Shown: positions 1 to 12,166, counted from the first letter of the stretch. The stretch is DNA of 64,000 nucleotides from Chloranthus sessilifolius (GCA_021018995.1 CM037587.1:8453366-8517365); one strand, 5' to 3'. The notes: generated from the sequence alone by a model not told the origin. Numbers and translations are program-made.

Positions 1-264
1 GGAACCTGATTTTCTTCGTCATCAATGCTAATTTAATTTTCTTCTCTGGCTATCAATGGCAGTGATTCAGATTAACATAAGTTCCCATATCTGTAAAGGG
101 TAAGTTTTATAAATATTTTCTATAAGTTGCACAGATTTGGGTGACCATTGTAATTATATGTTTTTGTTAAGAAAAATGTTTGTTCATGACTGATGAAATA
201 CCATTTTTGATTATTTATTCATATGTATGGGTATATATTCAGAATTTATTGAAAAGGTTGGTGG
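1..264. other. AT-rich intergenic sequence, nothing recognised
   Basis: No open frame of note, no inverted repeat and no element end was recognised here. Confidence 0.5.
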
Positions 265-500
265 GGCCTTTTTTTTTATAGGGCCATTCGGCCTAGACGG
301 ATTAACTAACAAACACCCACACCTTGTAAGGCCAAGGATGGGAAAGAGTGGAGGTTGAGAATCGAACCCTCAACTCCCTCCTTGATGTTAGAGGGAGTGT
401 GCCAACTGGGCTAATATCTCTTTTGGTCCAATAACTCAAGTGTTTTATATATTAAATTAGTGAAAAGTTCATTAACCATGGATTTTCAATTATGCCCAAT
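265..500 (+). repeat. Dispersed repeat, copy 1 of an inverted pair
   Basis: This stretch runs from an oligo-T block next to a cgaatggcc motif through a segment about gaps between crop-like words (ttgtaaggccaagg, atcgaaccctcaactcc) to ggtccaataactcaag and attaaattagtgaaaagttcattaacca. The same string of motifs occurs in reverse complement at 3365-3640, and its middle part recurs directly at 905-1045. It looks like a fragment of a mobile element, but I found no TSD and cannot name the class. Confidence 0.5.
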
Positions 501-904
501 ATTTAAAACCATGGTCACAAAGTTGCATAGACTTGCAGTTCACTTTCCCAACATGACTAGCCGTCAATCACAGAAGAGCTCTTTTCAGAAAGGTTCACAC
601 TTATTAGAGCATCTCCAACGTTGTAGAGCAAATTCAGCGTGGAGGCTATAACGGCTACATTTTGGATACCATTTTGGGTCCCACCGCTCCAATCCTTATC
701 TTGTATCCAACGTGGATATAAGATACCAAGTTGGTATCATATATTTTGTAATATATTATGTTTTATTTCAATAGATTTAAAATACTACATTTAACTTATT
801 TTTTTATTTGATATTGTCATTTGGTGGAGACAGCCTCGAGAATCTAGGAGTAGGCACGCATACACATGACAGTTGCAGAGCAACACGAGGGAGCACCAAT
901 TATA

Positions 905-1045
905 ATGGTAAGGGTTAACTAATAGGCCCAAACTCGCACCTTATAAAGACAAAGGTGAGAAATTGCGTAGAGGACGAGGCTTGAACTCACGACTTAGTCC
1001 CTCACATTGGAGGGAGCGTACCAATTAGGTTAATGCCTCTTTTTG
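905..1045 (+). repeat. Second, shorter copy of the 265-500 repeat
   Basis: It shares the gttaactaa, caccttataaagacaaagg and cttgaactc words with the 265-435 segment in the same order and orientation, with substantial divergence. Its class is unknown. Confidence 0.4.
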
Positions 1046-1108
1046 TAGGGCCATTTTAAGAATGAAGAATTGGTATATTAAGGTGTGGTCACTCGGAAAT
1101 AAATGATT

Positions 1109-1542
1109 GGGTACCTCTATTAGTACCCATGCAATCTCTAAAAGTACTTGCGTGTACAATTCCTTCAAAATCATTGATTGCTTTGGATCAGATGATGATC
1201 GTTTTTCACCCCAATCTTTCATATAAGGGATCTTGAGATCATGTCGCAACTACCCAATAATTAGTTTTTGATTCCACATGTTGCAGATCCCTAAAAAATG
1301 CCCCTTGAATCCTATGGCACACATCACACTCAAACGTGATTTTAGGACGTTTTTTAGGGATTTGTGACACAATGAATAAAAAACTGAGTGTCTAATAGCT
1401 GTGACATAATCTCAAGAGCCATTGTGTAGAAGATCGGGGTGAAACATAGTCTCCATCATCTGATCTGAAGCAGTCAATGATTTTGAAGGGGTTATACACG
1501 TGGGCGCTTTTAGAGGTTGCCTGGGTGCTAATAGAGATACCC
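1109..1542. mobile_element. MULE-type MITE with near-perfect 9-bp TSD
   Basis: The element starts GGGTACCTCTATT and ends in the inverted version ...AATAGAGATACCC. It is flanked by taaatgatt on the left and tgaatgatt on the right, 8 of 9 identical. The body is one large imperfect palindrome of about 430 bp: the left arm reads gatggagatcg, then ggatcttgagatcatg, and the right arm has the inverse words. A 9-bp TSD and long terminal inverted repeats (TIRs) are typical of Mutator-like elements. It is the same family as 30811-31246, has no coding capacity and is non-autonomous. Confidence 0.8.
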
Positions 1543-1572
1543 TGAATGATTTGAAAACTAATGTATTTCAAT

Positions 1573-1704
1573 CAAGGATCAAAATTTCAGCCGAAATGCC
1601 CGAAATTATCAGTTTCGGCCCCCCACCAAAACGATAATTTGGGACCGAAATTTTGGTTTTGGTCCTCTCCAAAATCGAAACGAAAACTGAAATTTTGATC
1701 CTTG
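1573..1704. mobile_element. 132-bp hAT-like MITE (CAAGGATCAAAATTTC family)
   Basis: The termini are CAAGGATCAAAATTTC and its inverse GAAATTTTGATCCTTG. The flanks are a perfect 8-bp duplication, atttcaat (1565-1572 and 1705-1712). The interior is made of ccgaaattt and aaatttcgg words in both orientations. An 8-bp TSD and a CA-start TIR fit the hAT superfamily. Related copies are at 4268-4512 and 59702-59861. Confidence 0.85.
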
Positions 1705-1791
1705 ATTTCAATATGTTCTTCGTCTACCATTTAACACTATCCTAGAATTAAAGAAGCACTCAACATGCTAATTTATAGCATGTAGTCAAAT

Positions 1792-2724
1792 CAATGCTTT
1801 TAAAATCGAACCATAAAAGTGACTGGTTCAGTTCAACTCCAGACAGACCACTGTGGTTGAATTGTGACGAAATTAATAAATTGATTAATTAAAATTAATA
1901 TTTTAAAATCGGATCTGAATTCAAATTATAAAAGAGACTGATTCGGTTCATACTTATTCAACTGCGAAAGAACCGTAACATCACTAATAAAATTATAAAT
2001 AATTAAATATAAATTATAAATAATAATAATAATAAATTATGTGAAATTTAATAAATAAATTATCTTGTATCAATCTATTTAAATATGTATTATATTGATA
2101 TGTAGAGAAAAAAAATAAAAAAATTATTATCTAATATTATTAATAAATAATATTTGGTGGGTGTTAGTAAACATACCCAAGCTATGAAGGGTATATTGTA
2201 TCTGTATAAAATTTTAAGCATTAATTTATGATAGAAAAAAGTAGAGGAAGAGAAAAGTATCATACACCTTTAGTGGGGAATGGGGAGATAATCAGATAAT
2301 GAAGAAGGGGCCCATGTGGAATCAAGATATAGCCGTCTGATAGGTGTGTCATGATCTCAAGATCAATTTTGTGAAAGATTGGGATGAAAACCGATCTCTA
2401 TCGTCCAATTCTAGATAGTCAATGGTTTCCTATGTGCGTGTTCTTCACTTATTTATCGGTAGTATATAACACAATCCACTCAATATCGTTTGCACTAATT
2501 TTAAAGATATTCGATTTTCGATTCTCACTATACAAATATTAAGAATCGTGATTTTATAATCGGTCCGATTTGAGTGTTTTAGCGGTCAAACTGCCCGGTT
2601 TAATGGCTCACAGTGATTTAATAGAATAAGTTTCATATGACACAATCAAACCGCAGCTTGGTCCGGTTCCGATTTAAACCGGTTCAACCGGCCGGTTCGG
2701 TTCCGTTCGATTTTAAAAACATTG
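1792..2724. mobile_element. hAT-like non-autonomous element with AACCGGTT words
   Basis: The left end is CAATGCTTTTAAAATCGAAC and the right end reads as CAATGTTTTTAAAATCGAAC on the other strand. The flanks agtcaaat and agtcagat match at 7 of 8 positions. Both subterminal parts contain ggttcggttc / aaccggttcaaccgg words. The middle (1980-2280) is AT-rich and contains a half copy of the MULE-MITE core near 2290-2440. No coding sequence was seen. Confidence 0.7.
2290..2440. repeat. Half copy of the MULE-MITE core
   Basis: The words gtctgataggtgtgtcatgatc, gaaagattgggatgaaaa and gatctctatcgtccaatt match the right arm of the 30811-31246 element. The other arm and the ends are missing, so this is a relic. 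Confidence 0.55.
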
Positions 2725-3107
2725 AGTCAGATTGAGGAAACTATAAAAAGTAATAATTTAAAAAAGAGAGTTGCTAATGCCACATCAAGTTGTGCAGTGT
2801 GCACAGCAAATTTTTTAAAGTAAAATTTAAGCCATCTCACATTTGTTTGGGTGTGCATCAAAAGTTGGTGTGGCAATAATGGGACTAAGAAAAAATTGAA
2901 TGAGCTCAAAAACTTATTACATTATGATTAGTAAAGGTAGTCTGGTATAAAGGACAGGTAACTTATCCCATATACTTTTCAGCCACGTGGCACTCAAAAT
3001 CACAAGATCGGTTACCACATAAAGCTTACATAAAGCAGCAGCTTGATGATCGCAACACTATTTGGTTTCACCTTTTGATTTTTAACACAGTTGACATCAT
3101 ACAATTA

Positions 3108-3112
<5 letters not shown>

Positions 3113-3163
<51 letters not shown>
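3113..3163. repeat. (TA)n microsatellite
   Basis: About 25 uninterrupted TA units. Confidence 0.95.
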
Positions 3164-3165
<2 letters not shown>

Positions 3166-3364
3166 CTCTTTTATGTGACATCCGTGCCTCATCTCAACAA
3201 GAATGCGCAATGGATTGGATTTATAATTGACTTTTCACTAATTTAATACATCGAGCTCTTGAGTTGTTTGTTGAGTCATTTTCGCTCGCTTTCACTTCCA
3301 ATGACTGCGAAATATTTTTCTAATTCTACTAAAGTATAGAGGCAATTGAATTTAAATTTGAAAA

Positions 3365-3640
3365 TATGTGGTTAATGAACTTTGCATTAATTTAATATAT
3401 CAAACTTCTGAGTTATCGGACCAAAGAGGCATTAGCTTAATTAGTAACTCTCTCCAACATGACATCTTTCATGTTGTTTCCCACTTTTATCTCTATAAGG
3501 TGTGAGTTGGGGTCTTTTAGTTAATCATCACTACTATAGTTGGTGCTTCCTCACACTGCTCCGCAACTGTTACATGTGTATGCGTGTCTGCTCTTCAATT
3601 TTAAAAATTATCTCAACCGAATGGCCGTATAAAAAAAAAA
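3365..3640 (-). repeat. Dispersed repeat, inverted copy of 265-500
   Basis: It has the same motif series as 265-500 read on the opposite strand: attaatttaatatatcaaac, cggaccaaagaggcattagc, ctctataaggtgtgag and cgaatggccgtataaaaaa. Together with 265-500 it makes an inverted pair about 3 kb apart. Confidence 0.5.
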
Positions 3641-3856
3641 ACTCATGAGTTATCGATTGAATCGGTTCGTTTCCACTTCTAATAGCTCTGCCAAATATTT
3701 GTCTAATTTTATACGTTGTTGAACATGGGTTTTAAACAGGAACAAATGGGAAAACCAGCTTCGAAAATATACAAAATAAGAACGTAAATTTTAGCAATTT
3801 TGGCAAAAAAGAAAATTAAAAATTTTTAAATATAAATAATTATATATATGTATATA

Positions 3857-4022
3857 GGGTAATGATCCTTTCGCTCGAGTCATGGGACATAATCCTATAA
3901 CTCGAATTCTTATTGGTTGGATGTCCCATCAATTGACTTTTCAAAGCTCAATGATGTAACGTCCAACCAATAGGAGCTCGAGTAATGAGATTATGTCTCA
4001 TGACTCGAGTCATATAATTATT

Positions 4023-4026
<4 letters not shown>
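3857..4026. mobile_element. Foldback MITE next to a TA microsatellite
   Basis: The two halves are inverted copies. The words ctcgagtcatgggacataat and ttattggttgga on the left mirror attatgtctcatgactcgag and tccaaccaatag on the right. It sits between TA-rich flanks, so no TSD can be judged. Confidence 0.6.

Positions 4027-4028
<2 letters not shown>

Positions 4029-4086
<58 letters not shown>
4029..4086. repeat. (TA)n microsatellite
   Basis: About 29 TA units directly abut the end of the foldback element at 3857-4026. Confidence 0.95.
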
Positions 4087-4093
<7 letters not shown>

Positions 4094-4267
4094 GTCCAAA
4101 CATGGGTTTTAAGTAAATGAGAAAAACATGTTTTTTTTCTTGAAAGACGCTAGTTAAAAGGCATTTTTATTCTTTTGAAAAAAATGAGAATTTATTGAAA
4201 ATAATATATTTTCATTTTTTCCAAAAAAAAGATGTATTTCTGTCACTCTGGCTAGCACTGTGACTGC

Positions 4268-4512
4268 CAATGTTCAAAATTTCGGTTGAAATCCGAAACG
4301 CATCGGTTTCGGTGGCCCCCGAAATAAAATATACAAAATTTCGGTTTCGATATACCGGTAGCATATTATTGGGCAATAATTTGCCCGAAAACGAAATTTC
4401 GGCCGATATTTTGCTTCTTTGGAAAAAAAAAAAAAAAAAATCGGCCGAAATTTAAAATTTTCGGTTTTGGACAAGACCGAAATCGAAACGAAAACCGAAA
4501 TTTTGAGCCTTG
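4268..4512. mobile_element. Degraded hAT-like MITE, CCGAAATTT family
   Basis: The ends CAATGTTCAAAATTTCGG and CCGAAATTTTGAGCCTTG match the TIRs of 1573-1704 with a few changes. The interior is built of tttcggttt, ccgaaat and cggccgaaat words plus an A-tract. Flanking octamers gtgactgc and gtggtggt match only in part, so this is an older insertion. Confidence 0.65.
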
Positions 4513-4591
4513 GTGGTGGTTGATGATTTGATAGATAAATGATGATATAAAGCCAAAAATATCTCTGAAAAGAAAGCCACACTCGTACTTA

Positions 4592-4852
4592 GGCTCAGTT
4601 TGGCAAAAATACATTTGAAAAATTGTTTTCTGCTGAAAGCATCTACTTGAATGAGAGAAACTTGCCTGAAATATGACGCACCTCCAGCTGAAATACACAT
4701 TTGTTGCTTCTTAAAATAGTGTTTTGGAGAAGCAGCCTAATGTTGCTTTTCAAATATTCGTTTATTAAAACATGAACATGACAATGTTCATTTTCAAACA
4801 ATATTTTCCCCTGAACAAAGTACTTTATGGAAAAGTGTTGCCAAACAGGGGC
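4592..4852. mobile_element. Tourist-like MITE (PIF/Harbinger)
   Basis: The ends are GGCTCAGTTTGGCAAAAATA and, on the other strand, GCCCCTGTTTGGCAACACTT. The flanking trinucleotide TTA is duplicated (4589-4591 and 4853-4855). The TTA/TAA TSD and the G-rich TIR with a gtttgg core are the Tourist signature. Confidence 0.75.
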
Positions 4853-5029
4853 TTAGTCATTTTGCTGATTGAAAATCACATTCCTTGTTTAGCGAATAAA
4901 ATTTGGTTTAGTGATGTTTTAGTCAGTTGAATCTTTTTCCAAAGGACTGTGAACAAGTTGGGTTGGACCAAAATTTCGGCTACTCGACATGTCAAGGGTA
5001 ATATTACTGATCCGACTTAATATTGCACC

Positions 5030-5366
5030 CATAGTTACCCAAATTTCTGATTTTAAAAAAAAACTCGTTTAAAGCACGTTTTCCCATGGATCGTCGGAAA
5101 CCCATTTAAAACACGTTTTTTACAAAAAAATACTTGTAATTTAAAAAAAATCTCAATTTTTACTTTTTAAACACGCAATTTCTGAATTTTTTATGGAATT
5201 TTCGTTATTTTCTTTAAAAATATTTATTTTTAAATATTCCTCTACTTCTGATATGCTTCCCGATTATTTTTTGAACTTTCCTTATTTTTAAAACTTTTTT
5301 TTTTTTTGCACCTTTTTTTTTTTTTGCCTCACCAATTTTTTCCCAAATTTCGACTTGGTAACTATG
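5030..5366. mobile_element. hAT-like MITE, CATAGTTACC ends
   Basis: The ends CATAGTTACC and GGTAACTATG are inverted. The flanking octamers are attgcacc and gttgcacc, 7 of 8 identical. The interior is T- and A-tract rich with cgttt and aaacacg words. It is the same kind of element as 32828-33267 and 51141-51480. Confidence 0.75.
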
Positions 5367-5847
5367 GTTGCACCCACCTAATTTTACCTCGAATCGACCT
5401 AGAAGATCTGGTTAGATGGTTCAAGCACGACTTGAATTGATTGGTCATTTTATGCACGTCTAACCCAATTAGAAAATTAGGTCGGGTAGTGTTATGACTC
5501 GGGTCTCTTTGACCCTACTTAACGGTAATAGATAGGAGAAGAACCAAGACGTACCGATACTTGTGCACACACCTTATCATGGCCCACACAATATAAAATT
5601 AGAAAATTCTATTTAAGATTTGTTTACACAAAAAAATAGCAACCGAAAACTCCAAGAAACCTGTTGCATTAAAACAGCTAAAGCAATTTAAATCCCACCA
5701 TTCTTGGGATTTGATAGGTAATCAATTAGAATCATTAATGGACTCCCACCTTTTTGGGCTAGTCAAACTTGTCGAAACGGACTCCTTCTCTAATTACCTT
5801 TCTTTATAAGTAGAGAGTTTAGAGAGAAACAATGCTCATTACTTTTT

Positions 5848-5856
5848 ATACTCTTA

Positions 5857-5908
<52 letters not shown>
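5848..5908. repeat. (CT)n microsatellite in the solo LTR
   Basis: About 30 CT units just downstream of a TATA-like box, in the likely R/U5 leader of the LTR. Confidence 0.95.
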
Positions 5909-5911
<3 letters not shown>

Positions 5912-6289
5912 TTCTCTTCTCTACAAAAACTCCGGTAGTTCCATTATTTACACCTCCACGCCGGATCTCCATCAGATTTGACGGCGGAACAATACTGCGG
6001 GTTTCAATCCACCATCATATCATCAACCCGTGCATCCTGTTCTGAAGCGCAATCTCTCCCATCAAGGCTTCTTGTTGCAGTGAAGATTCAATTATAAAAA
6101 AAGATTTCTGATAAAAGGAACTCGAACAAATCGTTGCTCGAATCCAGTCTCCATCGACCCAAATCATCGCGAAATTCGATTCACGCTTCAACATGTGAGT
6201 GTCTCTAAATCTATCTTAAATTATTCAGTCTATTTTCAAATGATGAAACCTTAAATAAACCCTCAAGATCAATTGAGAAGAAACGAATT

Positions 6290-6790
6290 TCGAACTGTAG
6301 TCGAAAAACTCAACCTATGCATGAAATTGCAAACTCAACCGGTCGAGATTATATTTTATATAAGGGACATTATTCTATGTTTGATCTCGACTAGTCGAGA
6401 TGGAATTTCTCTCCAACCCCTTTAACAATTCAACCAATCGAGATGGATCTTCTCTCCAGTCCTTCAGAAAACTTGATCAGTCGAAAATCAAATTTGACAT
6501 GTCGAGTTTATAAAAATTGTTGCTTACTGTTCAAATGACTCGACCGGTCGAAATCTATTTTCGACCAATCGAGTTTACTTGCTTACAAATTTCCATTTTC
6601 ATCTCGACCAGTAGAAACCTATTTTTGACCAGTCGAGAGTGAATCCTTTCAGTTTGATCAAGTCAACTCGACCAGTCAAAGTACACATTCGACTAGTTGA
6701 GGTTCTATTCCTTATGTTTCTTTTCTGATCTCGACCAGTCGAGACCCAATTCGACAAGTCGAGATTGACAGTTTCATAATTGTTTTCTTT
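6290..6790. repeat. Array of TCGACCAGTCGA palindromic words
   Basis: About fourteen variants of a 12-14-base self-complementary word (ctcgaccagtcgag, tcgactagtcga, tcgaccggtcga, tcgacaagtcga) are spread over 500 bp. They are separated by 10-35 bases of unrelated AT-rich sequence. Confidence 0.85.
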
Positions 6791-8593
6791 ACCAATTCAA
6801 CTTTTGAGATCTTTTCACTGGGACATCCGATTTGAGCAAAACAAGACTCAATCTAATAGTTTTTAGACCCTCCGGACACAACGAGAATGTCTGTTACCTC
6901 TTTTAATATTTTTACGGTCCTATATGAGCATGTGTGTCTCTTTAGAGTTTAAAACATGTTCGATCACTATACTAATCAATCATCATGAACTTTAGACATG
7001 ATCACCTCCAATTAATAGTAACTGGACTTAATCATAGAATAAAATAGTGAAGTATTTCTTATTCTCTGTTTTTACTTAATGCTTCATATTTTATGCTCTA
7101 TATTAATTTTCTTCATGAATACGCAATGTTTAGGGTGCATGCTATAATTTTCTTCTGATATATGTTCACAATCATCATATGACATTCATCATGTAAAAAA
7201 TTATGATAGTGCATGCGCACATAAAATTTAAAATATAGGCATCCATATACGGATGCAATACCTCTATGAGAGTATGGGCTGTCATACGAAGTACATCCAA
7301 GTTAGTACAGAACTCGTCCCTTAGAAAGTGTGATTTAGTGAAGCCTATTGCACTGTGGCCCACTCCAATTAAGTTATGAGAAAAAGATAAGAAGTGAATA
7401 TGTTAAAATATGATATGATAAGAAAGTGGCGGCTTAAGCTTACGTCAATATGAAATCGAGGCGAGGACTTAAGCCCATAACCGAAATATGATATGTTAAG
7501 AGATATTGTGAAGGCCAGCTAAGCATGAATTAATTCCTACACGTGTCATGCCTTACGAGCCACCGTAAGGCCCAAGGTCTACAGTCAAGACGGGTCTTAA
7601 GGACATTATGTTAGTTTTATCTCGAACTAAGAGAACATGATTGTTACTGATGCGCACAATCTCATATGGCTGGATGGTGGTTTATGTTATGATATGGAGG
7701 TTAGGTGATTATTTACATATGAACCTTGCGTGGTAAGCTCGAGCAGTGATCCTGGCACAAGTCATTTAATTAAGATAAGTAAAATACGAAGTATATTATG
7801 TATGTGTGTGAAGTAATAATAAGACCTCAGATATGTCTCGTATGATAAGTTGATAAGACAAGTAGGAAATGAAATAAGAAATAAATGTAACATGTATATT
7901 TCATTCCATGTTATATTTTTTATTTCGATATATATGTTATGAGATTTGTGGACATTGTTGAAATTTTACAAAGCTATTTGGGTTTATTTTAAAATGCACC
8001 GCAATTCAAACGATTATACACACGATCACCTGGGTAAGTTATGGTGGATGGATTGTGCAACCCACTGAGTTAACGCGACTGAGTAAACTCATCCCATCCC
8101 AAAATCTAACAGTTTCAGGTAAGGACTCCGATCATCCTGCCTATGATGACATGGAGGTAGCTATACTGGAGGCGGCTTTTATAGATGAGGACGTCGGCTA
8201 CCAACTGGATGAGAGCGTAGATACGGCGGACTATTTTGAGGCTTGAGAGTTCTTTTAGCTCTAGACTTTTATTTTCGTGAGAGAGATATTTCCTATTAAT
8301 TTATTTCGCTAAATATTATGAGTTTATGTTTAAGACTATTTTACCCTACGTGAAACTTGATTTATTTTATATCTTAGATGCATGATTAAGATTTCACCTT
8401 ATGAATTGTCACTTACACTTGTCACCGTTATTTATGAGTCATTTATCATTAAATGTATTATTGAAATGCATCAATCCATATGCTAAGTCGTTTGATGAAT
8501 TATGTGTATGTCCGCTTATCACCTTAATAAGTGTGGTGTCATAACACGGAATTCTAGGCCCTCGAGATCATATAAGGATTTTGAGTCGTGACA

Positions 8594-9205
8594 GGCGAGT
8601 TAGGCGTCGCACCCGTCCTACTATGTGCACACCAATTTATTTTCTTGATACAGACTTGTTAATTTTTTTTCTTTAAAAGCACCAACTTTTGTTAACTGCA
8701 TTCCAATTGAGACATTATTAACTATAAAACCAACTCTCCTCACTGTAATCATAATGTTGTTATCTTATTGTAAAAAGATTACAAGCAGGGTGTCAGTATT
8801 TACAGCTGAAGATTCTACCTCTGCAGCTAATGATTTCTATCGGTGCCTGCCTTGAATAAGATGATAGAGATTGCTTTTTACCAATATTCAACACAACAAA
8901 TCGTTGAGACCATCGCCCACCTATTAGACTGACAAATATTGAATCCATGTGACACATCCCTAGATGCGATCGTAATCATGTCATACCCTGCACTGGCGTA
9001 GCCACATAGAAGGGTGTGGGGGCTCAAGCCCCCCATTTAACTCTAGACTTTCTATTAAGTATGGTTCTTATACAACCTTTGTTTGTATATAAGCTCCCAA
9101 ATCGGCTCAAGCTCCCATTTAGCTCTAGGGTTTCTATTAAGTACGGTTCTTTATCATTTGTAGCCCCCACCAACAAAAATTCCTAGTACCGTGAGAGGGC
9201 TTATC
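8594..9205. other. Intergenic sequence with no recognised gene
   Basis: A short repeated pair is present at about 9010-9150: ctctagactttctattaagtatggttctt recurs as ctctagggtttctattaagtacggttctt. Nothing else is supported. Confidence 0.5.
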
Positions 9206-9209
9206 GGGT

Positions 9210-11150
9210 TAGTTTTGGGACATGTCCCACATGAAATTATCTAACATCTGATTGTATGATAGATGGGTCATGATCTCAATATCTATTATGTGGAAGATTG
9301 GAATTCTTGCAATTAAAACAATAGAAACCTTTTGGCTGCGTATATAAAATCTTCGAATGTAAATAGTAAATACCAGTACTCTTACAAATAATATTAGGGT
9401 TTTAAACAATAACTCTTAAAGCAATAGGATTAATGGACTGAAATGGATTCTAGGATTGACTTTAATATGGCCCCAATGCAATAAGGAATTAGCTTCCCAC
9501 TCAAGTAACGCCTAGGCATTTTTGGAATATTGGTTAAAATCTTAGAAAATGGTATCACAAACAGCACCACTTTAAACAGCCAATTTTTTATTCCGCGTGG
9601 CACAAATACCCTAAAAAAGGCTCTAAAATCATATGGCACACATCACACTCAAACATGATTTTAGGACCATTTTTATGGGATCTGTGACACATGAAAACCA
9701 AAACTGGATGCATGATGGTAAGGTCTTGGTCTCAAGATCCGTTGTGCGGAAGATCGAGGCGAAAAACGATATCCATCATCCGATTTGAAGTAGTTAACGA
9801 GTTTCAAGGGATCTATGACAGCCCGATGGTTAGATCATGGGTACCTCTGTTGGCGCCCACAACCACATCTCAGACTCCTTGAATACCATTGCTTGCTTTA
9901 GATTAGATGATGGAGATCATGTTTCACTGCGATCTTCCATACAATAGGTCTTGAGATCATGACCACCTATCACACAATAAGTTTTATTCCATGTGTCGCA
10001 GATGCCTAAAAAATGGCCCTAAATTCATATTTGAGTGCGATGCGTGCCATATGATTCAAGGGCCATTTTTTAGGGATTGTGCACATAGAATTAAAAATTG
10101 ATCATTGGATGGGAGAGCCATGATCTAAAGATCTATTGTGTGGAAGATCGGGTTGAAAACTGATCTCCATCATCTAATCCGAAGCAATCAATGGTTTTCA
10201 AGGGGTCTGGGACGTGAGCGCTTTCAAAGAACTCGTGGGCGCAAACATAGGTAACCTTTGGGTACGTGATCCTTTTCGGGTACCTCTATTAATGCCCACA
10301 CAATCTCTAGAAGCGCCCACGTCGGAAATCCCTTCAAAAACATTGATTGCTTCGGATTAGATGATGGAGATCGTGTTTCACCCATATCTTCCATACAATG
10401 GATCTTGAGATCATGTCGCACCCATCAGAGAATTCGTTTTTTTTCCACATATCATGGATCCCAAAAAAATAGCCCTAAAATCACGTTTGAGTGTGATGTA
10501 TGCCAATGGATTCAAGGGGGCAATTTTTGGGGATATGCAACATGTGGAATAAAAAACTGGCCATCTAATAGGTGCGGCAACAATAAGTGGTTTTGAAGGG
10601 ATTGCACACTTGGGAGGTAGGATAGCTCTAAATGAGTTCTATGAAAGCTCCTACGTCAGAGACCCCTTAAAACCCATTGGTTGGGTCGGATCAAATGATA
10701 AAGATCTTTCAACCCAATCTTTGACACAAAGGATCTTGCGATCATTTCACACCTATCAAACGGTCGATTTTTTATTCCAAATGTCACATATCCCCAAAAT
10801 ATGGCCCTAAAATCACGTTTGAGCGTGATGTGTGCCATGGGGTTCAAGATCCATTTTTTTCGGGAACGGTGACTTGTGGGATAAAAAATCGACTGTCTGA
10901 TAGGTGCAACATGATCTCAAGATCCATTGTGTGGAAGATGGGGGTGAAACACGATTTCCATCATCAAATACAAACCAATCAACGATTTTTAAGGAGTCTC
11001 CGACATAGGCATTTTTAGAGAACGTGTGGGCATGAAGAGAGCCACCCATAGAGGTTCGGGTAACTTTATTCGCGCCCACCACTTCTCTGAAGGCGTTCAT
11101 GTTCTAAAAGCACCCATGCAAAGAACGGTCTTTCTTTGAGGGCGCCCACT
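9210..11150. repeat. Cluster of broken MULE-MITE copies
   Basis: At least five overlapping or truncated copies of the GGGTACCTCTRTT family lie end to end. Left ends with gggtacctct are at 9839 and 10278. Arms with ggatcttgagatcatg, aaatcacgtttgagtgtgatg or their inverses recur throughout. The copy 9839-10256 is close to full length; its flanks do not match, probably because of neighbouring insertions. Short open frames here are by-products of the palindromic sequence. Confidence 0.75.
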
Positions 11151-11159
11151 TAATGAAAT

Positions 11160-11985
11160 GCAATTTTTGGGGGATCAAAAAATGTGCACCCACCTAATTT
11201 CTCCTTCGAGGGCACTCACCTTCGTCATCTTTTTCTGGTAACCTTCTTATTCGTCCACCTTCCTCCTCGGCCATTGCTCGTCGCCATCATCGAATCACCA
11301 TCTTCTTCTTCTTTTTTCTTCTTCTCCGGCGACTCTTCTTCTCCGAAAACTCACAACATCATTGAACTATCGACAACAATATATATATGAAAGAAAAAAA
11401 AAAAACCTAAAACAAAAAAACTTAAACCTAAGAAAACTTAAAAAAATTAAAACCAAAGAAAACTACCAATGAACTTGTGGCAGTGGGTATCCATTGTCAG
11501 TTGTAAAAGACTGGCAGTGAGCAACCACTACCTACCTTTTACATCTAACAGTGTGTTCCCACCAGCAAATTATTATTATATATGGCAGTGTATGACTATG
11601 ATCACAAGTTAAGGGTATTTTTTTTTAAAGATCTTAGATTTTATTTTTGGGTTTGTTCTTTGTTTTGTAGGGTTTTTAGGTTTTCATTGTAGATGAGAAA
11701 GAATGAGAAGAAAAATAAGAAAAAGAGGATGCTTCGATTATGCGGGGTTGTCGTTGCATCGGAGTTGAAGAAGAAGCTAAAGAAAAAGATGTTGCCAAGG
11801 TTGGAGTTGAAGAAGAAGAAGAAGAAGAAGAAGAAGAGGGTGATTCAATCTTGTCGGAGACACCATTGCGGCTGCCAGATTTGATGGAGAAGAAGAAGAA
11901 GAGAAAAAACTTGAAAAAAAAAAGGGTTTATATACGTGGGCTCTCACAAAGTAAAAATAGGTGGGAGCCCACAAAAAAAAAGCAG
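11160..11985. mobile_element. MULE-related foldback unit P1
   Basis: A CT/CTT-rich left arm (cttcttcttctt) faces a GAAGAAGAAG-rich right arm, and the ends carry gcacccac / gtgggagccc. A small inner palindrome, gtcagttgtaaaag...cttttacatctaacagtg, lies in the middle. The same arrangement recurs directly at 16220-17025. Lysine/glutamate-rich open frames in the right arm come from the GAA repeats and are not judged to be genes. Confidence 0.55.
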
Positions 11986-11999
11986 TCACTACTTGCACA

Positions 12000-12134
12000 T
12001 GCATTTTATGTCATTGCCCCAAACTAAGCAAATTTTGTCCTTGCACCACTTGTTGCACCTCAAGAAATACAATATTGCACCTTATGTGGTACGGCTATCT
12101 CTTACTCTCTCTCTAACCAACACCAGAACATGAG

Positions 12135-12166
<32 letters not shown>

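Larger units (their letters stand above)
5490..8593 (+). mobile_element. Long solo LTR, probably Tekay/Del-type Ty3/gypsy
   Basis: The proposed ends are TGTTATGACTCGGG and GAGTCGTGACA, i.e. TG...CA. A TATA-like tttataagta (about 5803) is followed by a CT microsatellite. An array of the word TCGACCAGTCGA lies at 6290-6790. A GC-richer segment with an open stretch of acidic codons (8055-8246) lies near the 3' end, and ccctcgag and tcgtgaca are at the very end. About 3-kb LTRs of this layout are known from the Tekay/Del lineage. No primer-binding site follows, so it stands alone. The flanking pentamers do not match well, so the borders are tentative. A related LTR in the opposite direction is at 17307-18826 plus 24833-25950. 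Confidence 0.5.

Noticed and set aside
4274..4700. Overlapping minus-strand frames of 80-110 codons
   Set aside because: They are shadows of the CCGAAATTT-family MITE, an A-tract and the adjacent Tourist-like MITE.
6290..6790. A CRISPR array suggested by regularly repeated short words
   Set aside because: The words are 12-14 bases, palindromic, variable and irregularly spaced, in a plant LTR; no spacers of constant length and no cas genes.
8055..8246. 63-codon acidic open frame
   Set aside because: It lies in the 3' part of a Tekay-like LTR, where acidic-codon stretches are usual; not supported as a separate gene.
9000..9190. A MITE suggested by cactggcgtagccac and ggggctcaagcccccc
   Set aside because: No inverted end and no TSD could be found; only a local repeated phrase is certain.
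11740..12027. Open frames rich in Lys/Glu
   Set aside because: They come from GAA/AAG repeats in the arm of a foldback element; the frames repeat with the element and show no domain.
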